Shown here: positions 14,844-24,984 of the stretch, in pieces
Position numbering within the stretch: the first letter of the stretch is position 1
Layout of the letters: each line of letters starts with the position of its first letter
Source of the DNA: Aliiroseovarius pelagivivens
Lineage (GTDB): Bacteria > Pseudomonadota > Alphaproteobacteria > Rhodobacterales > Rhodobacteraceae
Direction of reading: 5' to 3'
Assembly (NCBI RefSeq): GCF_900302485.1
Contig: NZ_OMOI01000001.1
Location: 1,178,001-1,242,000, forward strand
DNA length: 64,000 nt
The notes under the pieces: model-generated
The model's database searches: none
Seen by the model: only the letters and a program-made list of their open reading frames with translations
Told to the model about the DNA's origin: nothing
Program-made: the position numbers and the translations under genes

Positions 14844-17639
14844 ATGAGCCAGAACACCTTCGCCGCCCGCATCGCCCGCACTCCAATCGCCTACGACGCC
14901 GAGCCCGCGGCAGATATCGACACACTATTTGCGGATCTGACGCCAGATCTGCGCGAGATCTTGTCTGGGGCGGCTGGCTGTTCGCCATACCTGAAAGGTT
15001 TGATGGAAAAGCAGGCCGATTGGTTGCGCGCCGCGCTGAGCATCGCGCCAGAGGATGCCATTACGGCAGCCATGCAGGATATGAATACGGACAGCGACAG
15101 CGCGTTGCGGAAGTCTTTGCGCGTGGCAAAGCAGCGTATCGCACTTCTGACGGGGCTTGCGGATCTGGCCGGGGTTTATCAGCTGGAGCAGGTCACCGGC
15201 GCGCTGACGGATCTGGCGGATTTTGCCACCCACACGGCCATGACCTTTCAGGTGGGCAATGAAATTCGGCGCGGCAAGTTGCCGGGAATGACGGATGCGG
15301 ATGTCGAGACCGCCGGGGGCATGGTTGCTCTTGCCATGGGTAAGATGGGTGCCCACGAGCTGAATTATAGCTCGGATGTCGATCTGATCATGCTGTTTGA
15401 TGACAGCCGCTTCGAAGGCGCCGACTTTCATGAAGCGCGGTCCAGCCACGTGCGCGCCACCCGCAAGATGAGCGCCATGCTGTCCGAGTTGACCGAAGAC
15501 GGATACGTCTTCCGCACCGATTTGCGGTTGCGGCCGGACCCGTCCGTGACACCCGTCTGTGTCTCTATGGAAGCGGCAGAGCGTTATTACGAAAGCCTTG
15601 GTCGCACATGGGAGCGGGCCGCCCACATCAAGGCGCGTCCGTGCGGCGGAGACATTGCAGCCGGCGAGGCCTATCTGACCCGCCTGCGCCCCTTCATCTG
15701 GCGCAAGCATCTGGATTTTGCGGCCATCCAAGACGCCCATGACATGCGCTTGCGCATTCGCGAGCACAAAGGTTTGTTTGGTGACATCACACTTCCCGGC
15801 CATGATATGAAGTTGGGGCGCGGTGGCATCCGCGAGATCGAGTTTTTCACGCAGACCCGCCAAATTATCGCTGGTGGCCGCGACGAAGGGCTGCGCATGC
15901 GCGAAACTGTGCCGGGATTGGCTGCTTTGGCTGCCAAGGACTGGATCCCCACCGATGTGGCCGAGATCCTGACACGGCACTATCGCTTCCACCGCGAGGT
16001 TGAGCACCGCGTGCAGATGTTCCGCGATGCTCAGACCCACAACTTGCCCAAAACGGACGACGAATTTGACCGGCTGGCCCGAATGATGGGAGAGGGCGAC
16101 ACCGAAGTGCTAAAAACCCGCATCCATGATGCGTTGGCCGAGGTCCACGAGCTGACCGAGAGCTTCTTCGCGCCGGACGATACCACGGCTGACAGTCGCG
16201 AACTTACGGAAAGCGAGGCCGAAATCGTAGCCCGCTGGGAAACCTATCCCTGTTTGCGCTCGGCACGCGCCGTCGAAATTTTCAACCGCCTGAAGCCCGA
16301 CTTGCTGGCACGTTTGGCCGACGCACCACGTCCGCACGACGCGCTGATCCAGTTTGATGGGTTCCTGAAACGTCTGCCCGCGGGCGTGCAGCTCTTCTCG
16401 CTGTTTGAGGCCAACCCGACGCTTGTCGATCTGATCGTCGACATTGCCGCCACGGCCCCCGCGCTGGCGGCCTATCTTGGCCACAACGCGCAAGTTCTGG
16501 ATGCGGTGATTGGCGGCGGCTTCTTCGAGCCTTGGCCCGGAGGCGACGCGCTTGAGGCAGAGCTGGCCGCGCGGTTGGACAAGGCGCCTGACTATGAGGC
16601 CAAGCTTGATGGCACGCGCCGCTGGATGAAAGAATGGCATTTCCGCATCGGCGTGCACTTCCTGCGCGGGCTGATCCACGCGCGCGAGGCGGGTGTGCAA
16701 TACACAGACCTTGCAGACGCCGTCATTCGCGGCCTCTGGCCCGTTGTGGTGGATAACTTCGCCCTGAAGCACGGTATGCCACCCGGCGCTGGGGCTGCGA
16801 TCATTGGTATGGGGTCGCTTGGCGCACGGTCGTTGTCTGCGACCTCGGATCTGGATCTGATCGTCATCTATGACCCGAAAGGCGAGGATATGTCGGACGG
16901 CCGCCGCCCGTTGGCGACACGGCCTTATTATGCGCGCCTGACACAGGCGTTTCTGACCGCACTGTCCGCCCCGATGGCGGAAGGGCGGCTTTATGAGGTC
17001 GACATGCGCCTGCGCCCATCGGGACGCCAAGGAGCGGTGGCCACCTCGATCGAAAGCTTCAAGGCTTACCAGCGGGATGAAGCCTGGACGTGGGAGCATC
17101 TGGCCCTGACCCGCGCGCGTGTTGTGGCAGGACCAGAAGGGCTGGCCAAGGACTACGAGGCCGCCCGGGCCGAGGTGCTTGGGTTTGACCGCGACCCGGC
17201 CAAGGTGATCGCGGATGTGATCGAGATGCGCAATCGCATCGCGGACGCCAAACAGGCGGGCGGGGCGCTGGACGCCAAGTTGGGAGAAGGCCATCTGCAG
17301 GATGTCGAACTGGTGGCTCAGGCGGCTGCGTTGCTGTCCAAGGACACACCGCGGGAACCGGACCGTCAAATCGCTCAAGGTGTCGCCATTGAGTGGTTTT
17401 CCGACGGTCAGGCGCGATCTTTGGTGCAGTCGCATGACCTAATGTGGCGCTTGCAGGCCGCGTCCAAACTGCTCTCCGAGGGTCCTTTGGACCTTGAAGA
17501 TTTAGGGCAGGGCGGTCAGGATCTGCTACTACGCGAGACCGGGGCCGAGAGTGAGGCTGCCCTGATCGAGGATCTGGAGGAGAAGGCGCGGGCTGCGGCC
17601 CTAGCCATTGACGAGGTGCTGGCCAACCCGCCTGGGTAA
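14844..17639 (+). CDS. glnE: Glutamine synthetase adenylyltransferase/deadenylylase
   Basis: Bifunctional enzyme of 931 residues that adenylylates glutamine synthetase (inactivation) and removes AMP again, under control of PII proteins. Two nucleotidyltransferase domains are visible: GKMGAHELNYSSDVDLIMLFD near residues 167-187 and GMGSLGARSLSATSDLDLIVIYD near 653-675, each with the GS/DxD-type metal site, followed by helical regulatory segments. The length matches GlnE. No clear ribosome site precedes ATG 14844. A small conserved gene follows after 18 bp. Confidence 0.96.
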   Translation: MSQNTFAARIARTPIAYDAEPAADIDTLFADLTPDLREILSGAAGCSPYLKGLMEKQADWLRAALSIAPEDAITAAMQDMNTDSDSALRKSLRVAKQRIALLTGLADLAGVYQLEQVTGALTDLADFATHTAMTFQVGNEIRRGKLPGMTDADVETAGGMVALAMGKMGAHELNYSSDVDLIMLFDDSRFEGADFHEARSSHVRATRKMSAMLSELTEDGYVFRTDLRLRPDPSVTPVCVSMEAAERYYESLGRTWERAAHIKARPCGGDIAAGEAYLTRLRPFIWRKHLDFAAIQDAHDMRLRIREHKGLFGDITLPGHDMKLGRGGIREIEFFTQTRQIIAGGRDEGLRMRETVPGLAALAAKDWIPTDVAEILTRHYRFHREVEHRVQMFRDAQTHNLPKTDDEFDRLARMMGEGDTEVLKTRIHDALAEVHELTESFFAPDDTTADSRELTESEAEIVARWETYPCLRSARAVEIFNRLKPDLLARLADAPRPHDALIQFDGFLKRLPAGVQLFSLFEANPTLVDLIVDIAATAPALAAYLGHNAQVLDAVIGGGFFEPWPGGDALEAELAARLDKAPDYEAKLDGTRRWMKEWHFRIGVHFLRGLIHAREAGVQYTDLADAVIRGLWPVVVDNFALKHGMPPGAGAAIIGMGSLGARSLSATSDLDLIVIYDPKGEDMSDGRRPLATRPYYARLTQAFLTALSAPMAEGRLYEVDMRLRPSGRQGAVATSIESFKAYQRDEAWTWEHLALTRARVVAGPEGLAKDYEAARAEVLGFDRDPAKVIADVIEMRNRIADAKQAGGALDAKLGEGHLQDVELVAQAAALLSKDTPREPDRQIAQGVAIEWFSDGQARSLVQSHDLMWRLQAASKLLSEGPLDLEDLGQGGQDLLLRETGAESEAALIEDLEEKARAAALAIDEVLANPPG

Positions 17640-17657
17640 AGCCCGCCGGAGGACCAA

Positions 17658-17930
17658 ATGACGAACCTTATCGACGCCATCGACCAACGCGGGTTGATCC
17701 GCGACAGCTATGTGATCGAAGGGATCATGCCCGGTGAATGCCGTTCGATCTTTCTGGACTGGGCGCTGTTTGAAGACCATGACATGCCTCAGGCTGAGCG
17801 GATCAAGACGCTGCTTGCGCATTACGGTCCGAAAAATCCGGACCATCCAATGACCGCGGTACTGCACGCAGCTCTGGAAGATGCAGCGCCCCCCAAGCGA
17901 CGCGGTGGTCGTGCGGGGCGTGTGGGATAA
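17658..17930 (+). CDS. Conserved small hypothetical protein
   Basis: A 90-residue protein without a recognised domain, mostly helical by composition, ending in a basic tail KRRGGRAGRVG. It has a strong ribosome site (GGAGGA seven bases before the ATG) and follows glnE by 18 bp, so it is co-transcribed with it. The reading frame, codon use and operon position support a real gene. Function unknown. Confidence 0.72.
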   Translation: MTNLIDAIDQRGLIRDSYVIEGIMPGECRSIFLDWALFEDHDMPQAERIKTLLAHYGPKNPDHPMTAVLHAALEDAAPPKRRGGRAGRVG

Positions 17931-17993
17931 GAAAGCGGACATCGAGGCTGGATTATCAGTTTGGTAATTCCCATGTGAAATGCTGCCTGCATT

Positions 17994-18953
17994 ATGCAAC
18001 GCAGATACGCTTTTCTCGTCTCTTTTCTTTCTAGTTTCTGGGTGTCAGACACGCTGGCGAACGACACGCGGATCTGCCGCGATGTGTCCGAACTTCAAGC
18101 GGCTTATATGCGATTTCAGGATGCAAACCACGTGGCGGATCCGGCTGCTACGAAGCTATTGATGTCGACGCTATCCCAACGGATCAAACGTGTTCGCGAT
18201 TTTAATGTGCCGACAGGCGTGGTCAGCCAATCGGATGCGCTAGGTGTGATTTCCAATGCTTTGGATCGGGCCGTGGCGCAATCCCGCACGGGTGCCGTGC
18301 TTGTGGCGAACCTGTCGTCACTTCGCACGGATCTTGAGCTTCTGACGATCGTCTTTGGCTGCGAGTTTGTCACCTCATCTGATGTCGGAGGCGAGACTAA
18401 GCCGCTCGCGATCCGTAAAAAACCCGGTGCGGAACAGGCGGATGTTGGGATGCCTGCCCTAAGTGATCCGATGGTGCTGGGTGGCGGTGCGTTGGGCCTT
18501 CTGGCGGTGATGGCCGCGATCTTGGCCCGGCTTGCTCTACATGGCCGCGGCAAACGGGAAGTGTGCAACACGCCGGTGCTGGTTTCCATCAATGATAGAT
18601 GTACGATGACACGGATTGTCGACATCAATCGAAATGGCATGAAGATCGAGGCAGCGTCGATTCACGAGCAGGATGATTGGGTGGATCTCTATTTCTGCGG
18701 CCACAATTGTCGCGGAAAGATCAAGTGGAAGAACGAGTATTTTGCCGGGGTTCGGTTTCAAAAACGTATAAGCCCAACTGCTGTGACTGACATTCTTGAG
18801 AAAAGCCAATCGTCTTTGGAGGAGAGTGGTTTAGGGATGAATGCAACACCTTGCTTCAGCTTGGGCTGCCATGAGGGGTGCGGCAAGCATTGTCCAAGCG
18901 CGATGACAGAGCGAACGGTAAAGACCCTCGAAAGATCTTATCAGCAGCACTAG
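17994..18953 (+). CDS. PilZ-domain membrane protein with Cys-rich C-terminus
   Basis: A 319-residue protein: an N-terminal signal-like segment (residues 5-22), a helical extracytoplasmic region, a membrane segment (about 158-182), then a PilZ-like domain (about 186-272) and a short tail. PilZ domains bind cyclic di-GMP; here DINRNG (210-215) keeps the D-x-N-x-x-G form of the second motif, but the RxxxR motif is imperfect (RGKR, 185-188), so binding is uncertain. The tail has Cys287, 292, 296 and 300 spaced CX4CX3CX3C, with His293 and His299, possibly a metal site. There is no good ribosome site before ATG 17994, so the start is uncertain. Confidence 0.72.
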   Translation: MQRRYAFLVSFLSSFWVSDTLANDTRICRDVSELQAAYMRFQDANHVADPAATKLLMSTLSQRIKRVRDFNVPTGVVSQSDALGVISNALDRAVAQSRTGAVLVANLSSLRTDLELLTIVFGCEFVTSSDVGGETKPLAIRKKPGAEQADVGMPALSDPMVLGGGALGLLAVMAAILARLALHGRGKREVCNTPVLVSINDRCTMTRIVDINRNGMKIEAASIHEQDDWVDLYFCGHNCRGKIKWKNEYFAGVRFQKRISPTAVTDILEKSQSSLEESGLGMNATPCFSLGCHEGCGKHCPSAMTERTVKTLERSYQQH

Positions 18954-18987
18954 ATGGGATGTCCGCCGTATTTGGATGAGATCTTGT

Positions 18988-19013
18988 AAAAAACGCGCCC
19001 GTTTCCGGGCGCG
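18988..19013 (-). terminator. Terminator of the uracil permease gene
   Basis: In the minus-strand RNA, CGCGCCCG (19013-19006) pairs with CGGGCGCG (19001-18994) across a four-base loop and is followed by TTTTTT (18993-18988). Confidence 0.88.
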
Positions 19014-19035
19014 CTGTCTTAGATGAGAGGTTGGT

Positions 19036-20310
19036 CTAGGCCTCGATGTGTTCGGCCTCTTTGGGCAGGATCAGGTTCAAGATCACGCCAGCCACACCGG
19101 CAAGGCCAATGCCCGCCAACGAAAAGCCACCGCCAAACGGGATCGACAGCCCTCCGATACCGATGACCAAAACGGTCGAGACAATCACCATATTTCGGCT
19201 GTTGGTCAGCGCGTCAGCACCGATCCGAACCAGCACTGTCAGGCCGACCACGGTGACCATTCCGAACATCAGGATCATGATGCCGCCCATGACGGGCATT
19301 GGGATGGTGCCAAGCGCGCCCGAGACTTTGCCAACGAAGGCCAAAACAATCGCGAAAATCGCAGCCCAGGTCATGATCGCCGGGTTAAAGGCGCGGGTTA
19401 GGGTGACGGCCCCGGTGACCTCGGAATAGGTGGTATTGGGGGGACCGCCGACAAGGCCCGCGAACACGGTGGCCAGACCATCGCCCAGCATGGTGTTCTG
19501 GATGCCCGGCTCTTTCAAATAGTCCTTCTTGGTGACCGAGCTGATGGCCATGACGTCTCCGAAATGCTCAATCGCTGGGGCGATGGCGACGGGCAGAATA
19601 AACAGGATGGCCGCCATGTTGAACTCAGGCGCAACAAAGCCGGGAACGGCAATCCAAGCCGCATCCGAGAAGCTTTGGAAATTCACAAGGCTTTCGCCGG
19701 TGATGACCCCAAGGATCAATGCGGCACCGTAGCCTGCAATGACGCCGAAGATGATGGGAACAACCTTGATCATGCCACGACCCCGGATCGCGATCAGCAT
19801 CGTGGTGCCCAGCGAAATGGCTGCAATGATCAGAGCATAGGATTTCGGCATGATCTGCGTGTCACCAGCCAAGCCTGTTGCCATGTTGATCGCAACAGGC
19901 GCCAGCGCCAGACCGATCACCATGATCACGGGCCCCACCACGACGGGCGGCAGATACCGGTGCAACCAGTCCGAACCCCAGATGCGGATGGCGAAGCTGA
20001 TAGCCACATAAAACAGGCCAGCCGCTGCGAGACCGCCCAAAGTCGCTGGAAGTCCCCAAGTCTGTACGCCGTAAATAATGGGGGCGATGAAAGCAAAGCT
20101 GGATGCCAGGAATACCGGCACTTTGCCGCGGGTGACGATCTGGAAGATCAGAGTGCCGACACCCGCCGTGAACAGCGCCACGCTGGGGTCCAGCCCGGTC
20201 AGCAGGGGCACCAGAACAAGCGCCCCGAAGGCCACGAACAGCATTTGTGCGCCCACAAGCGCCTGTCCGGGGCTGAATTTATAGTCGGTCTGCGTGATGT
20301 CGCGACTCAT
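19036..20310 (-). CDS. uraA: Uracil/xanthine permease (NCS2 family)
   Basis: A 424-residue inner-membrane nucleobase:proton symporter with about 14 hydrophobic segments. Family marks are [14 protein letters not shown] (the TM3 motif with the Ser-rich half helix), [21 protein letters not shown], and in TM8-TM10 [21 protein letters not shown] followed by [22 protein letters not shown], which match UraA/RutG-type carriers and include the conserved Glu of TM8. The start follows GGAGAGACAGGATA. Uracil is the best substrate guess; xanthine or others are possible. Confidence 0.9.
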   Translation of the reverse strand: MSRDITQTDYKFSPGQALVGAQMLFVAFGALVLVPLLTGLDPSVALFTAGVGTLIFQIVTRGKVPVFLASSFAFIAPIIYGVQTWGLPATLGGLAAAGLFYVAISFAIRIWGSDWLHRYLPPVVVGPVIMVIGLALAPVAINMATGLAGDTQIMPKSYALIIAAISLGTTMLIAIRGRGMIKVVPIIFGVIAGYGAALILGVITGESLVNFQSFSDAAWIAVPGFVAPEFNMAAILFILPVAIAPAIEHFGDVMAISSVTKKDYLKEPGIQNTMLGDGLATVFAGLVGGPPNTTYSEVTGAVTLTRAFNPAIMTWAAIFAIVLAFVGKVSGALGTIPMPVMGGIMILMFGMVTVVGLTVLVRIGADALTNSRNMVIVSTVLVIGIGGLSIPFGGGFSLAGIGLAGVAGVILNLILPKEAEHIEA

Positions 20311-20389
20311 TATCCTGTCTCTCCTTCGGAATTTCCCGCTGTTTAGCGATTCCGAGAAGAAGCGACAGCCGAAAAAGGAACTGGATGGA

Positions 20390-21631
20390 TCAGGCCTCGT
20401 CCGCAGGTCGCATCATTAGCCAAATCAGCGAAGCGCCTGCAAGAGCAAGGAAGGGCACCATGGCGATGTTCACCGCGCTCCAGCCCTCGACAGCGGTGCC
20501 GCCCGAGCAGTTCATTAGCCCGCCAGAGGCCAGTGATGCGATGGTCACACAGCCAAAGACGATCATGTCGTTCATGCCCTGGACGCGCCCGCGTTCTTCG
20601 GGGGCATGGGCGCCTGCCAGCATCGACGTCGCGCCGATGAAGCCGAAGTTCCAACCGACACCCAAAAGGACCAGCGCAACGAAGAAATTCTCAAGCTCGA
20701 CCCCTTGCAATGCGACGACCCCGGCAAGGCCAAGAATGGCCAGACCAGCGGCGATGACTTTGCGCGTGCCGAAGCGGGCAATCAGGTGGCCGGTAAAGAA
20801 ACTGGGCACGAACATGGCCAACACATGTGCGGTGACGACATTGCCCGCCATGTCGGTCTCAAACCCGCAGCCCACGACCGCCAACGGGGTCGAGGTCATG
20901 ACAAGGTTCATCAGAGCGTAAGAGACCATGCCACAAATGATCGCCACGGCGATCACCGGGTCGCGCAGAAGTTCCATGCGGGAACGGCCCTTGGGCGCGT
21001 CCTCGTGCGGTTTTTCCGGCTTGGGAATGTCCAATCCCAGAAACAGAAGGGAACCCAGAAGGTTGATCACAATGATCGTCAGGTAGGCGCCAAGGAATGG
21101 GACGACCATCGCGTCATTGGTCAGGTTGAACAATTGGGGTCCGATAATGGCCGAGGCCAATCCACCCGCCATAACATAGGAAATCGCCTTGGGCCGGAAC
21201 GCAGCCGAGGCCGTGTCGGCGGCCGCAAAGCGATAGAAACCCTGCGCGGACTGGTAGAGCCCCATGAAGAACGACCCGATCAGGAAAATCGTGAAGTCGA
21301 ACTGCATCAAGCCATAAGCACTGATGGCTGCGCCGACTGTGCCGCCCAGTGTGCCCAGCCAGAACCCAATCCGACGTCCGAAGGTTTGCATGACCCAGCT
21401 GACTGGGTTGGCAAAGATCATTGACCCACCCACCATCAGGGAAATCGGCAGCGTCGCCCAGCAGGGGTTTGACGCCAGCGATTGTCCGGCCAGACCGGCC
21501 ATGGTGAAGATCATCGGCATCTGCGCACCCAGAATGGCCTGCGCAAGCACAAGTATGGTCACATTGCGCTTGGCACGTGCATCATCAGCGGGGGTCAGGG
21601 TCGCGTCTGTCATGCGCACATGCGTATCCAT
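20390..21631 (-). CDS. MFS transporter
   Basis: A 413-residue Major Facilitator Superfamily carrier with 12 predicted membrane segments. The loop between helices 2 and 3 contains the RRIGFWLG form of the MFS motif, and the second half contains ARFGTRKVIAAGLAIL, its counterpart. The substrate is not evident. It lies about 56 bp downstream of cobB on the same strand, so co-transcription with the cobalamin genes is possible, but YnfM-like drug or metabolite carriers also look like this. The start is uncertain: ATG 21631 and ATG 21613 are both possible and neither has a strong ribosome site. Confidence 0.83.
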   Translation of the reverse strand: MDTHVRMTDATLTPADDARAKRNVTILVLAQAILGAQMPMIFTMAGLAGQSLASNPCWATLPISLMVGGSMIFANPVSWVMQTFGRRIGFWLGTLGGTVGAAISAYGLMQFDFTIFLIGSFFMGLYQSAQGFYRFAAADTASAAFRPKAISYVMAGGLASAIIGPQLFNLTNDAMVVPFLGAYLTIIVINLLGSLLFLGLDIPKPEKPHEDAPKGRSRMELLRDPVIAVAIICGMVSYALMNLVMTSTPLAVVGCGFETDMAGNVVTAHVLAMFVPSFFTGHLIARFGTRKVIAAGLAILGLAGVVALQGVELENFFVALVLLGVGWNFGFIGATSMLAGAHAPEERGRVQGMNDMIVFGCVTIASLASGGLMNCSGGTAVEGWSAVNIAMVPFLALAGASLIWLMMRPADEA

Positions 21632-21687
21632 GCATGTTCGAATTGACCAGAGTAAATTTAGCTAGATGCAGCGTGGCGATGTCGCAG

Positions 21688-22965
21688 TCAAACTTGGTCA
21701 ATCAAATGCGCAAAGCTGCCAGACACATGGCCCTCGATCAACCCCATCGGGGCGAGAGCACGGCCTTCTGCATCCGTGGCGTTAAACAGCGGCGCGCCTT
21801 CTGCAAGAAGCGTGGTGGCATAGTGGAACTCATGCGCATTCCAGCGTCCGGCGAACGGACCATGATCTGCGTGCAGAGACCGGTACCCAAGGTGTAGCTT
21901 GCGCTTTGCAAAACTGGTTTCGAGCCCCAGCAACCCAAGCATTTCATGGCGAACTCCGTTCTTGTCGGTGATCGCGCGGCCAAGGGTCATATAGCCGCCA
22001 CACTCGCCATAGATCGGGCAGGTGGCCGCGAGCATTCCCTGCTTGAATGTCTGTGCTGCGGCCAGCTTTCCTGCGTGCAGCTCGGGATACCCGCCGGGCA
22101 GGAAGATGAAATCAGCATCAGGAATTGGCGCTTCGTCGGCGAGGGGAGAGAAGGGCAGAACCTCGGCCCCAGCCGCGCGCCAGTCCGAAAGGATATGTGG
22201 ATAGGCAAAGGCAAACGCTTTGTCCGAGGCGACTGCGATCCGCTGGCCGGGTGGTGCAAGCCGTGTCGCAGTGCTGGGCGTTGCGCTTACATGGCTTGCC
22301 AAAGCAACCAGCGCGTCAAGATCAATGGCGGCCTCGACCACATCCGCAACGCGGTCCAGATAGGCTTGCAGGTCAGGATGTTCCTCGGCCTGAACAAGAC
22401 CCAAATGGCGCGAAGGATGTTCAAGACCCGCTTGGCGATACACGGCCCCCAGAACGGGGATCAGGCTGTCTTGCAGGCTGGCGCGAAGCATGGCCTCGTG
22501 CCGTGGACTGCCCACGTGGTTCAGGATGACGCCCGCCACGCGGACCGCGGGGTCGTGTTGGGCAAAGCCATTGACCAGCGGCGCAACCGAATGCGCAAGA
22601 CGCGCGCAATCCACCACCAGAACGACCGGAAGCCCGAAGGTGCGCGCCAGATCTGCTGTCGCGCCGCGTCCTTCCGGGGGCGCACCGTCAAACAGACCCA
22701 TGGCCCCTTCGATCAACAGCAGCTCGGCACCAGAACGGGCCAGATCGTGCAAACGTGCCGGACCCATCGCCCATGCATCCAAATTGGGGCATTCGCGCCC
22801 ACAGGCAGCGGCGTGAAAACGGGGGTCGATGTAATCCGGGCCGGATTTTGCACCGCTGACATCCACGCCACGGCGCGATAGCGCCCGCAACAGGCCAAGG
22901 GTCAGGGTGGTTTTGCCGCTGCCAGATGAAGGCGCGGACAGAATCAAGCCGGTTGGCGCTGACAT
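21688..22965 (-). CDS. cobB: Cobyrinate a,c-diamide synthase (CobB/CbiA)
   Basis: Amidates the a and c side chains of (hydrogeno)byrinic acid using glutamine and ATP in cobalamin synthesis. It has 425 residues. The N-terminal P-loop domain shows SAPSSGSGKTTLTLGLLRAL and KSGPDYIDPRFH; the C-terminal class I glutamine amidotransferase domain has YGECGGYMTLG with the nucleophile Cys. The start ATG 22965 overlaps the cobA stop by one base, which shows coupling. CobB (aerobic) and CbiA (anaerobic) cannot be separated by sequence alone. Confidence 0.94.
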   Translation of the reverse strand: MSAPTGLILSAPSSGSGKTTLTLGLLRALSRRGVDVSGAKSGPDYIDPRFHAAACGRECPNLDAWAMGPARLHDLARSGAELLLIEGAMGLFDGAPPEGRGATADLARTFGLPVVLVVDCARLAHSVAPLVNGFAQHDPAVRVAGVILNHVGSPRHEAMLRASLQDSLIPVLGAVYRQAGLEHPSRHLGLVQAEEHPDLQAYLDRVADVVEAAIDLDALVALASHVSATPSTATRLAPPGQRIAVASDKAFAFAYPHILSDWRAAGAEVLPFSPLADEAPIPDADFIFLPGGYPELHAGKLAAAQTFKQGMLAATCPIYGECGGYMTLGRAITDKNGVRHEMLGLLGLETSFAKRKLHLGYRSLHADHGPFAGRWNAHEFHYATTLLAEGAPLFNATDAEGRALAPMGLIEGHVSGSFAHLIDQV

Positions 22966-23834
22966 CAGCGGTCCTCGGCCGGGCGGCCTCGGCCCAGCGG
23001 ATCGGTGTCGCGTGGCGCCAGACCTGAGGCCAGCGCCTGCCAATCCAAGGCCTGCCGCATCAAAACCGCACGCCCCACGCAGATGATGGCCGGAGCGCCG
23101 ATCCCCTCGCGCGCGGCGTCTTCGACACAGGTGCCTAGGGTGGTTTCCAGCACGCGCTGGTCCGGTGTTGTGGCATTCATGGTGATGGCGACGGGCTCGT
23201 CGTTTGGGCGACCGGCGTCGATCAACTCGGACCGGATGCGGTCCAGATGCTTCATCCCCATATATATAACAATGACTTGCGAGCCGCGGGCGATTGCGGA
23301 CCAGTCCAAGGAACCAGTCGCGTTGCCTGATTGATCGTGGCCGGTAACGAAAGTAACGGACTGGTTCACATCACGATGGGTGACCGGGATGCCGGCATAG
23401 GCCAGCCCGCCGATCCCGGCCGAGATGCCGGGGATGATGCGGATCGGTACGCCGTGCTGAACAAGGGTCTGCCCCTCTTCGCCACCACGTCCAAAAACAA
23501 AGGGATCGCCGCCTTTCAGGCGCAATACGCGTTTGCCCTCGCGGGCCAGATCCACCAGCCTCAACGAAATATCGCGCTGCTTGGCCGAGGGCTTGCCGCC
23601 ACGTTTGCCAGCATAGATTACTTCGGCTTCAGGGCGCGCCCAGCTTAAGATCTCGGGCGAGACCAGCGCATCATGTACGATCACATCCGCCTGCATCAGC
23701 GCATTCACCGCGTGAATGGTCAGAAGGCCGGGGTCTCCGGGTCCAGCACCACATAGCCAAACCCAGCCGGGCTCCAGCGTGGGCCAGTTATGGCCGGGTA
23801 AAACAGGGACGGTATATGCATGCGAGTCAGTCAT
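22965..23834 (-). CDS. cobA: Uroporphyrinogen-III C-methyltransferase
   Basis: SAM-dependent enzyme that methylates uroporphyrinogen III at C2 and C7 to precorrin-2, the branch point to cobalamin (and siroheme). It has 289 residues. CGAGPGDPGLLTIHAVNAL near residue 28, then YAGKRGG and LRLKGGDPFVFGRGGEE, are the SUMT motifs; MNATTPDQRVLE and the C-terminal GAPAIICVGRAV follow. I start at ATG 23834 (MTDSHAYTVP). There is an N-terminal extension of about 20 residues before the methylase core. It diverges from cbiD. Confidence 0.95.
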   Translation of the reverse strand: MTDSHAYTVPVLPGHNWPTLEPGWVWLCGAGPGDPGLLTIHAVNALMQADVIVHDALVSPEILSWARPEAEVIYAGKRGGKPSAKQRDISLRLVDLAREGKRVLRLKGGDPFVFGRGGEEGQTLVQHGVPIRIIPGISAGIGGLAYAGIPVTHRDVNQSVTFVTGHDQSGNATGSLDWSAIARGSQVIVIYMGMKHLDRIRSELIDAGRPNDEPVAITMNATTPDQRVLETTLGTCVEDAAREGIGAPAIICVGRAVLMRQALDWQALASGLAPRDTDPLGRGRPAEDR

Positions 23835-23931
23835 GCGCCCCTTATGCACCTGTTGGTCGCCCTCGAAAAGCGTAACTGCGACCACACAGAACGGATTGGC
23901 GGCGCGGATTTGCATGCCTATAGTCTTTGGA

Positions 23932-24984
23932 ATGGAAAAGACTGATCCCCAGAAACTACGCCGTGGCTGGACCACAGGCGCCTGTGCCACCGCTGCAGTG
24001 AAAGCCGCCTTGGACGCGCTGTGGGGGCAGGGTGCGCCCGCACGGGTGACGATCACGCTTCCACGTGGAGAAACACCGGATTTCTTGATCTATGACCTGA
24101 TTACAGGGGATAACTGGGCGGAAGCTGCGGTCGTGAAGGATGCGGGCGACGATCCGGACGTGACTCACGGCGCAGTGATCCGGGCGCGTGTTGCGCCTGC
24201 CAAACCGGGGCAAGGCGTGTTTTTCGTCGCCGGGGACGGCGTGGGCACGGTGACGAAACCCGGCCTGCCGATTCCCGTAGGACAACCTGCCATCAACCCT
24301 GTGCCGCGCCAGATGATCAAAGGCGTCGTGCACGAGGCCGCCGCGACCTATGTCCAGTCGGCGGATGTGATTGTCACCATCTCGGTCGAAGATGGCGCAG
24401 CGCTGGCCGAAAAGACATGGAACCCTCGGCTTGGTATCAAGGGTGGGCTGTCCATTTTGGGCACCACTGGCATTGTGCGCCCGTTCTCTTGTTCAGCGTG
24501 GATCGCGTCGATCCACCGGGGCATTGATGTGGCGCGGGCCGAGGGGCTGACGCATGTTGCGGGCTGCACCGGCGCGACCTCGGAAAAGGTGGTGCAGGGG
24601 CTGTTTGACCTGTCTGATGGGGCGATGTTGGACATGGGCGATTTCGCTGGCGGGATGCTGAAATATCTGGCGCGGAACCCGATTGACCGGGTGACCATCG
24701 GGGGCGGCATTGGAAAGCTGACGAAGCTGGCGCAAGGTGCACGGGATTTGCATTCGGGACGCAGCCAGGTGGATTTTGATGTGCTCGCAGATTGGCTTGA
24801 AGATCCTGAAGTGGACAACATGAATACAGCGCTGCAAGTCTTTGAGAAACATGGGGAAGTAATGTCATCAATGGTTGCCGAAAAGGCGCGGGAGCAGGCG
24901 ATCCAAATCCTGCGTGGCGCACCGATTTCAGTGGACATTGTCGTGATCGACCGAAAGGGCGAGATTATCGCACAGGCGCAGTGA
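23932..24984 (+). CDS. cbiD: Cobalt-precorrin-5B C1-methyltransferase (CbiD)
   Basis: Methylates C1 during corrin ring contraction. It has 350 residues. RRGWTTGACATAAVKAAL at the N-terminus is the CbiD signature, with GAVIRARVAP, GDGVGTVTKPGLPIPVGQPAINPVP and GTTGIVRPFS following. CbiD belongs to the anaerobic (early cobalt) route, where it takes the place of the aerobic enzyme CobF. I prefer ATG 23932 (MEKTDPQKLRRGW); an in-frame ATG at 23914 is also possible. The stop overlaps the GTG start of cobK. Confidence 0.93.
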   Translation: MEKTDPQKLRRGWTTGACATAAVKAALDALWGQGAPARVTITLPRGETPDFLIYDLITGDNWAEAAVVKDAGDDPDVTHGAVIRARVAPAKPGQGVFFVAGDGVGTVTKPGLPIPVGQPAINPVPRQMIKGVVHEAAATYVQSADVIVTISVEDGAALAEKTWNPRLGIKGGLSILGTTGIVRPFSCSAWIASIHRGIDVARAEGLTHVAGCTGATSEKVVQGLFDLSDGAMLDMGDFAGGMLKYLARNPIDRVTIGGGIGKLTKLAQGARDLHSGRSQVDFDVLADWLEDPEVDNMNTALQVFEKHGEVMSSMVAEKAREQAIQILRGAPISVDIVVIDRKGEIIAQAQ

